From Trametopsis cervina (lineage: Eukaryota > Basidiomycota > Agaricomycetes > Polyporales > Irpicaceae), in contig MU278352.1 of assembly GCA_022385755.1 (NCBI GenBank), forward strand, positions 558,001 through 622,000: a DNA stretch of 64,000 nt. Reading direction: 5' to 3'. The translations under genes were made by a program, and so were the position numbers. The notes beneath the pieces are model-generated. The model had not been told where the DNA came from and did not search any database. It was given only the letters and a program-made list of their open reading frames with translations. Positions within the stretch are counted from its first letter, which is position 1. Every line of letters begins with the position of its first letter. Below, in pieces: positions 58,996 to 64,000 of this stretch.

Positions 58996-60344
58996 TTACC
59001 GCGCCTTCGCGTCTAAGAAGTCCCCTAGACGGAATTCAGGAACTCGTTGCTATCAGGTTGTCAGCATAGCGATCGAGCACCACTCGAAATGAGGTACGTA
59101 CTTCGCCTTCCTTCTCTGGGGATTTCTTCCCCGACGACGGCCTGTCCGTCGCCATTGGCTCCTCGCCCCCTTTGCCACTTCCCGACTGGTCTGCAACTAG
59201 CGCTGATGGGGGTGGCCGAACTCCTGTGGGCCAACGAGCGGGTGGCGGCAGGTTTGCCTCGTCCGAATGCAGCCATGACCATACAGTAGATGTGTAGCGC
59301 ACACCCAGCTCGATCTTTGAAACAGCGAGGTCTCCCGTGCGATCTATAGGGAGGAACAATAGTCAATCATAGGTCTCAGCGGTGCGCCACAATGAAAGCA
59401 CGTACGAAGAATAGCGCCCTCGATCTGTTCGGCCATCTCCTCACGCCTTGCCTGCTCGAGATACTGCGAGACGGTGCTCTCCTCGGGTACAGGGTACGCG
59501 AGCAGAGCGCTAACATTTGCGAGTTCTTTCAGGTATATGGCGCGGTCCTCGGGTTTCGGGAGGCAGTTCGCATCGGCGTACAGCCTCTGGGCTTTATGCA
59601 GAAGTATTTGCTGCTTCTCATTCGGCTCGGAATCTTCCCGTATATGGCTCGTCCTCGGAATTGTAGGTAGCGAGAAGGACGACGAGTCGGGCGAAGGGGT
59701 GGCAGAACCAGGGGCGTGGTAGGGCAGTGGCCTCGTTCGTGCGGCTTCGATGAAGGCGAGGATGCGCAGGTTGAGAAGGAGGTGCGTCGGGTCGACTGAG
59801 CGAGGGGCAACATAGGTGAACGTATCAGTTGAAGATGGTAAGTTGTACGTGTGAACATGGTCGTGTGGGTCATGGGAGAGTACACCTGGGAAGTAGGTCT
59901 CCAGAAGGCTGATCGCATCGTCTACCCTCCCTGACAATATCTGTATCCGTATTTCTGCGAAACAAGTGTGAGCATCATGCGTGTATATGCGTCGAATGCT
60001 CCCGTACCTTTGCGGAGCTCGGCCAAACGCAAGCGTTCCTCAGACGCACGGTCAATGATCGGGGGTGCCGCTCCGTCGTCCAAGTCCATAGCCTCGTCGT
60101 CGCTGCTCTCTATGCGTTCAACAACCGAGTCGCGCATGAACGCCCTCGCTGTGTTCGTGTACGCCCCATGGCACAGATAATCAAACACGAGCGAACGCTA
60201 CATAGCAGCGGCCATCTGAGTGATCCATGGGATTCCCTGACATGCACACTCTGCACTACTCACGAGATCATCCGGTGTCGGCGAGAAGTAGCGTTTGCTC
60301 TCGACCGTGGGTTTCTCCTTGGACGGCGGGGTCCATCGCAGCAT
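58996..60344 (-). CDS. LisH-CTLH-CRA protein (RanBPM/GID-like)
   Basis: Such proteins are scaffolds of the GID/CTLH ubiquitin ligase or related complexes. Starts at 60344 (MLRWTPPSKEKPTVESKRYF); an intron (GTGAGT...TATGTAG, about 60263-60203) leads to the LisH motif SLVFDYLCHGAYTNTARAFM. The CTLH part is RLRLAELRKEIRIQILSGRV then DDAISLLETYFPGVLS, and the CRA part LLLNLRILAFIEAART, with KELANVSALLAYPVPEES. An acidic insert (SSDDEAMDLDD) lies between LisH and CTLH. The last intron has two possible acceptors (CTGATAG or AACGAG), so the end is 58996 (FRLGDFLDAKAR) or about 59022. No SPRY domain is present, so it is closer to Gid8-type than to full RanBPM. Confidence 0.8.
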
Positions 60345-60609
60345 GATGAGCGCAGGACGCAAGGGGTAGGGGACGTTGAGCGACCGTGCACCGGTGCACT
60401 GGGTGCGAGAGAGGACCGCATTTAGACAGTCAGACGGCCACTGATGTAATCCCAATGGCGTAACGCACGCGACTTGCCTGTCCACCACCATTAGCCTCGC
60501 TGTGCGGAATGGCCTCCTACGCGATTTGAAGACCTCTTCGACAGACAGCCTCTCAACGCGCGTCGTACTTTGCTTTAACACGGAATTTAGGAAGGGGGAT
60601 TCGTGTGTG

Positions 60610-63600
60610 ATGTCTCGTTATCTGCTTTCTGTGCTATCTGGTCTGGCGGCTGCTCTGGACGACGAAGATGACAACCCTTTGCCACCTGGCTCGCCACCGC
60701 GGTGTACGTGTTGAACGTGTGTTTTGGTGCGCATTATGTGCTAATAAACTACACAGTCAAGTATGATGGACCGTGGTTCGTGACCCAGCTCACGCTTTCT
60801 GCTGCCATTGGCGTTATTTCGTTCCTCATATTCTCATATTGCCGCACGCGATACCCTCTACTATTTGCCCCACGTACAAAGCTCAAAGGTGCTGCACATG
60901 CTACAAACCATCCTTGAATGTGTCTGACTGTGTATGTGACTAGCATTTTCGCCTCATGAAGCCCACGCGCATCAAGCGTTCTTTGGATGGATACTACCAA
61001 CCATACGGATATCAGAGTATGCGGTCCTGCAGATAGTAGGCTTAGATGCGGCAGTGGTACGTGGCACCAAGTCGCACGAGGTATTCGTTGTATTAACGAA
61101 GACACAGCTGCTCAATTTCTTCAAGATGTCATTCCAATTATTTTCTGTGTGCTCAGTGTTTGCTATCATTGCACTTATGCCGATCAACCTCAAGGTGCGT
61201 GTTGCACCCCAGTGACAATGCTTTCACTAACATGCAAATACAGAATAACATCGATATTGGTGATGGAAGTGATGATGGTGGCCAAGACGGATCGACCTTT
61301 ACGCCACTACCTGGTGACACCACACCGTCAAGGGATTGGTTGGACCTCATCAGCGACGCAAACTCGTACCTTTCCGTCCACCTGCTCTTTACGTACCTCT
61401 TCACTATCCTCACGCTCTACTTCATTCACCGCAATTACCAGAAGTTCATCAAAGCCCGCCAGTTGTTCTCCCTCGAACTTGTGCACTCCATCGCCGCACG
61501 CACGGTTATGGTGACCCAGCTCCCGACGCATCTGCAATCAGAACGGGCCGTAGCCGAATACTTTGAAGGCATGGGTCTCAGCGTGGAGAGTGTTAGTATA
61601 TCCCGGGAGGTAAACTCTCTGAAGAAGCTGTTGGACATTCGTACGCGGGCTTTGTTGAAGCTGGAGGCTGCGTGGGTATCGTATCTGGGCAACCCAAGCC
61701 GTGCTGCTCCTGTGGACTCAGTCACCACAGACCTTATCAACCTCGACGGTGGCGCTATAGAAGAGCAGCGCGGTCGTCTCGTCGTCCCCAATCGCAAACG
61801 ACCCACGATCCGGCCCAGCTGGTTTTCTCCCAAAGTCGACGCACTGGAGTTCTTGGAGACAGACTTTAAGAAGATAGACGAAGAAGTGAAGAAGAAACGG
61901 CAGAGCGCGAAGTTCAAGCCGACGCACGTCGCGTTCGTGACGTTTGAGCAGATGTCGAGTGCTGTGAGTGACTTGTCTATGGTGGGAACTGTGCGACTAA
62001 CGTGCTCATCGCAGCAAATTGCGGTGCAAACAGTGCACGCGTCTGTCCCTGGGCAGTGCAAGACACACCAAGCCCCCGAGCCGCGCGACATCGTGTGGTC
62101 GAATATGGGCGTTACCCCGCGGGGGGCCATGATCCGCGAGGGCATCGTGCTCGTGGCTATGGGGCTGCTTTTCTTCTTCTGGTTTATCCCTGTCACGGCT
62201 CTTGCTGGACTGCTGAGTTTCAAGGAGATCAAGAAGACGTGGCCTGCGCTGGCTCGCCTTATCGACGCGAACCCTCAGATTGGGGCAATCGTGCAGAATT
62301 TCCTTCCGTCTGTGGCTATGATCACTTTGAACGCCACTCTGCCCTTCTTGCTCGAAGGTCAGCAGTATGTACACCACGCCGGATAGCTACTCACAATCTT
62401 CGCCATATAGCCCTCACCTATATACAAGGCTATCGAGCACGCAGTTGGATTGAGTACTCGCTAATGAAGAAGTAAGTATATCTCTCGCGAATAAGCCGAT
62501 GTATAGCTCATCCTACTTTTGCTAGGTATTTCTTATATCTCCTCGTGAATGTCGTCTTCATTTTCCTATTCGCGAGTACGTATTGGCAACTAGTTCGTGA
62601 TTTGGCGAATTCTCCTGCGAAGATTCCGGAGAAGCTGGCTGCTGCTTTGCAACAGGGTAGCGCAAGGTACGTGCGGCCCTGATGTTAAGGATTTCCCGTA
62701 CCAACTGCCTCCAGACACTTCTTCGTGTCATATATTATCCTTCAAGGTATGTCATCAGCCGACTTCATACTAATGTTTGCTAATATTTTGAGTAGGCCTT
62801 GCTATCATGCCGCTGCAGCTTCTTAATCTCGGTGTTATATTCCCTCGCATGATTTACCGAATGTTCATCACTCGTACACCTCGAGGTACGCTCTGGCCGT
62901 TCAGGTGCCGCATCCTGCATCCTCACTTCAGATTATAGATTATGCTGAGCTTAATGCTCCTCCGATGATTAATTACGGCGTTGTATACCCACAGGCTATC
63001 CTCATCTTCGTGATCACTCTGTTGTACAGCGTTATACAGCCCCTCATTTTGATCTTCGGAGCAGTATACTTTGGATCAGCTTACGTCGTCTACAAGTACA
63101 AGCTGCTATTTGGTGCGTCTCACTAACTTGACTGTGCTTCCAAGCCCGTGTTGATGCCCTTTGTCCAGTTTTCTACAAGCCATACGAATCACAAGGTCAA
63201 GCGTGGCCAATCACGTTCACGCGTTTGATCTGGGGCATCGTTATCTTCCTGGTGTTCATGTCCGGCATCTTCATTCTGAGGAAATCGTACATCCTATCAA
63301 CGCTTCTAGTTCCACTCCTGGGAGGAGTCTTGTTGTGGGCTTGGTACACGGACAAGAAGTTCAAACCGCTCAGCAAATATGTCAGTTTGAGCTCGGTATT
63401 CGAGGTGCAAAGAGGAGAGGATACTGCCGATGTTGTGAGGCTACGCACTGGACACCCTGTCACTTGGTCGCAAAGGTAGAGAGCCCTCCGCATTTTCTCC
63501 GTTCAGACAGCCTGATCATCCCGCTTCTAGTTATTTGAATCACCGGAGATATGCGCAGAATGACGAAACGCTGTATGTTGCTCCTGAAGATGAGCGTACT

Positions 63601-64000
63601 GATTATGTGAGTGTTGTGTGTTATGTACGTTGACTGCGCTCTGATCCTCTCAAAAAGTCCCAACCTCCAATGGCCAACTGGTACACTGGTGTTCTAAAGT
63701 ACGTCCGTATCTTATTGCTTGCATATCATGTCTCATCAATGTCTACAGTACCGGCAAGCGACGTTACGGCCACCCGGCACTAAATGGCGTTCTTCCCCAA
63801 CCTTGGCTTCCATTGAAGCAAGGTCAGAGTATTCGCAATGGCCCGCCAGCTGCGCCGAGCGCGTCATCAGTTGATACCACTCCCGCTGTCGTTCTTACCC
63901 TAAGGAAACGCTACAGCATACGCGGAGAGCCTGCTATTCAGCGTCCGACTGACGCCGAGGGTCCTCCGGTCTCAAGATCAGAAGAAACCATTACAAACCC
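60610..64000 (+). CDS. CSC1/OSCA-like osmosensitive cation channel (3' end outside window)
   Basis: Family of mechanosensitive calcium-permeable channels (RSN1/DUF221 type). Domains in order: acidic extracellular N-terminus (DDEDDNPLPPGSPPR), first TM block with WFVTQLTLSAAIGVISFLIF, second TM with SEYAVLQIVGLDAAV, third with LLFTYLFTILTLYFIHRNYQ, then the cytosolic PHM7-like domain beginning ARTVMVTQLPTHLQSERAVA and containing THVAFVTFEQMSSA. The pore-forming RSN1_7TM domain follows: WSNMGVTPRGAMIREGIVLV, LGVIFPRMIYRMFITRTPR, YGVVYPQAILIFVITLLYSV. The tail is cytosolic and continues past 64000. Introns are short, one donor GTACGT after SPPR joining to FKYDGPW. Confidence 0.92.

Overview
The window is nuclear DNA of a filamentous basidiomycete fungus, probably an Agaricomycete. 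This is inferred from dense genes broken by many 48-60 nt GT-AG introns, conserved eukaryotic housekeeping proteins, and families typical of mushroom-forming fungi: an intron-rich P450, a DUF7918-type protein, divergent F-box/LRR proteins and a CE16-like esterase. No rRNA, tRNA, CRISPR array or intact transposon was seen.

The left part (1 to about 25.5 kb) is duplication-rich. A unit made of an Arg/Asp-rich low-complexity gene, a relic of a membrane-protein gene with its TATA promoter, a pyrimidine-rich tract and a minus-strand member of an unrecognised ~205-residue family (family X) occurs twice in the same orientation (1-3202 and 8883-12523). Between the two lie a truncated VPS41-like gene, the only full-length copy of the membrane-protein gene (5230-6448) and repeat-rich DNA. 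Family X has five copies: three that look intact (12523-11848 minus, 18965-19638 plus, 19989-20661 plus) and two dead ones (3202-2691 minus, 24425-25085 plus). Also here are a cytochrome P450 with 13 introns, a 75-residue protein, a Lin1/CD2BP2 GYF-domain splicing factor and RAD54. RAD54 sits among the plus-strand X copies, and a remnant of its 3' end lies upstream of one of them, so RAD54 and X were duplicated together.

The right part (25.5-64 kb) is ordinary, gene-dense and single-copy. In order: a chromodomain protein, mitochondrial release factor 1, a PQ-loop vacuolar transporter, an F-box-like protein, a DUF7918 protein, WDR59/Mtc5 (SEACAT/GATOR2), PAC3 proteasome chaperone, NCE101, NAA25/Mdm20 (NatB), another F-box-like protein, an LRR-like protein, ribosomal protein L7, Mediator subunit 16, a protein with a duplicated two-exon unit and an RRxS array, a CE16/SGNH esterase, a LisH-CTLH-CRA protein, and a CSC1/OSCA-type channel running off the right edge. 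Several pairs are divergent and share short intergenic promoters (WDR59/PAC3, NCE101/NAA25, 57.4-57.7 kb, 60.3-60.6 kb).

The most unusual material is family X with its recurring 55-nt phase-0 intron and its linked RAD54 and Arg/Asp-rich duplications. All premature stops I could place in the two dead X copies are explained by C:G to T:A transitions.
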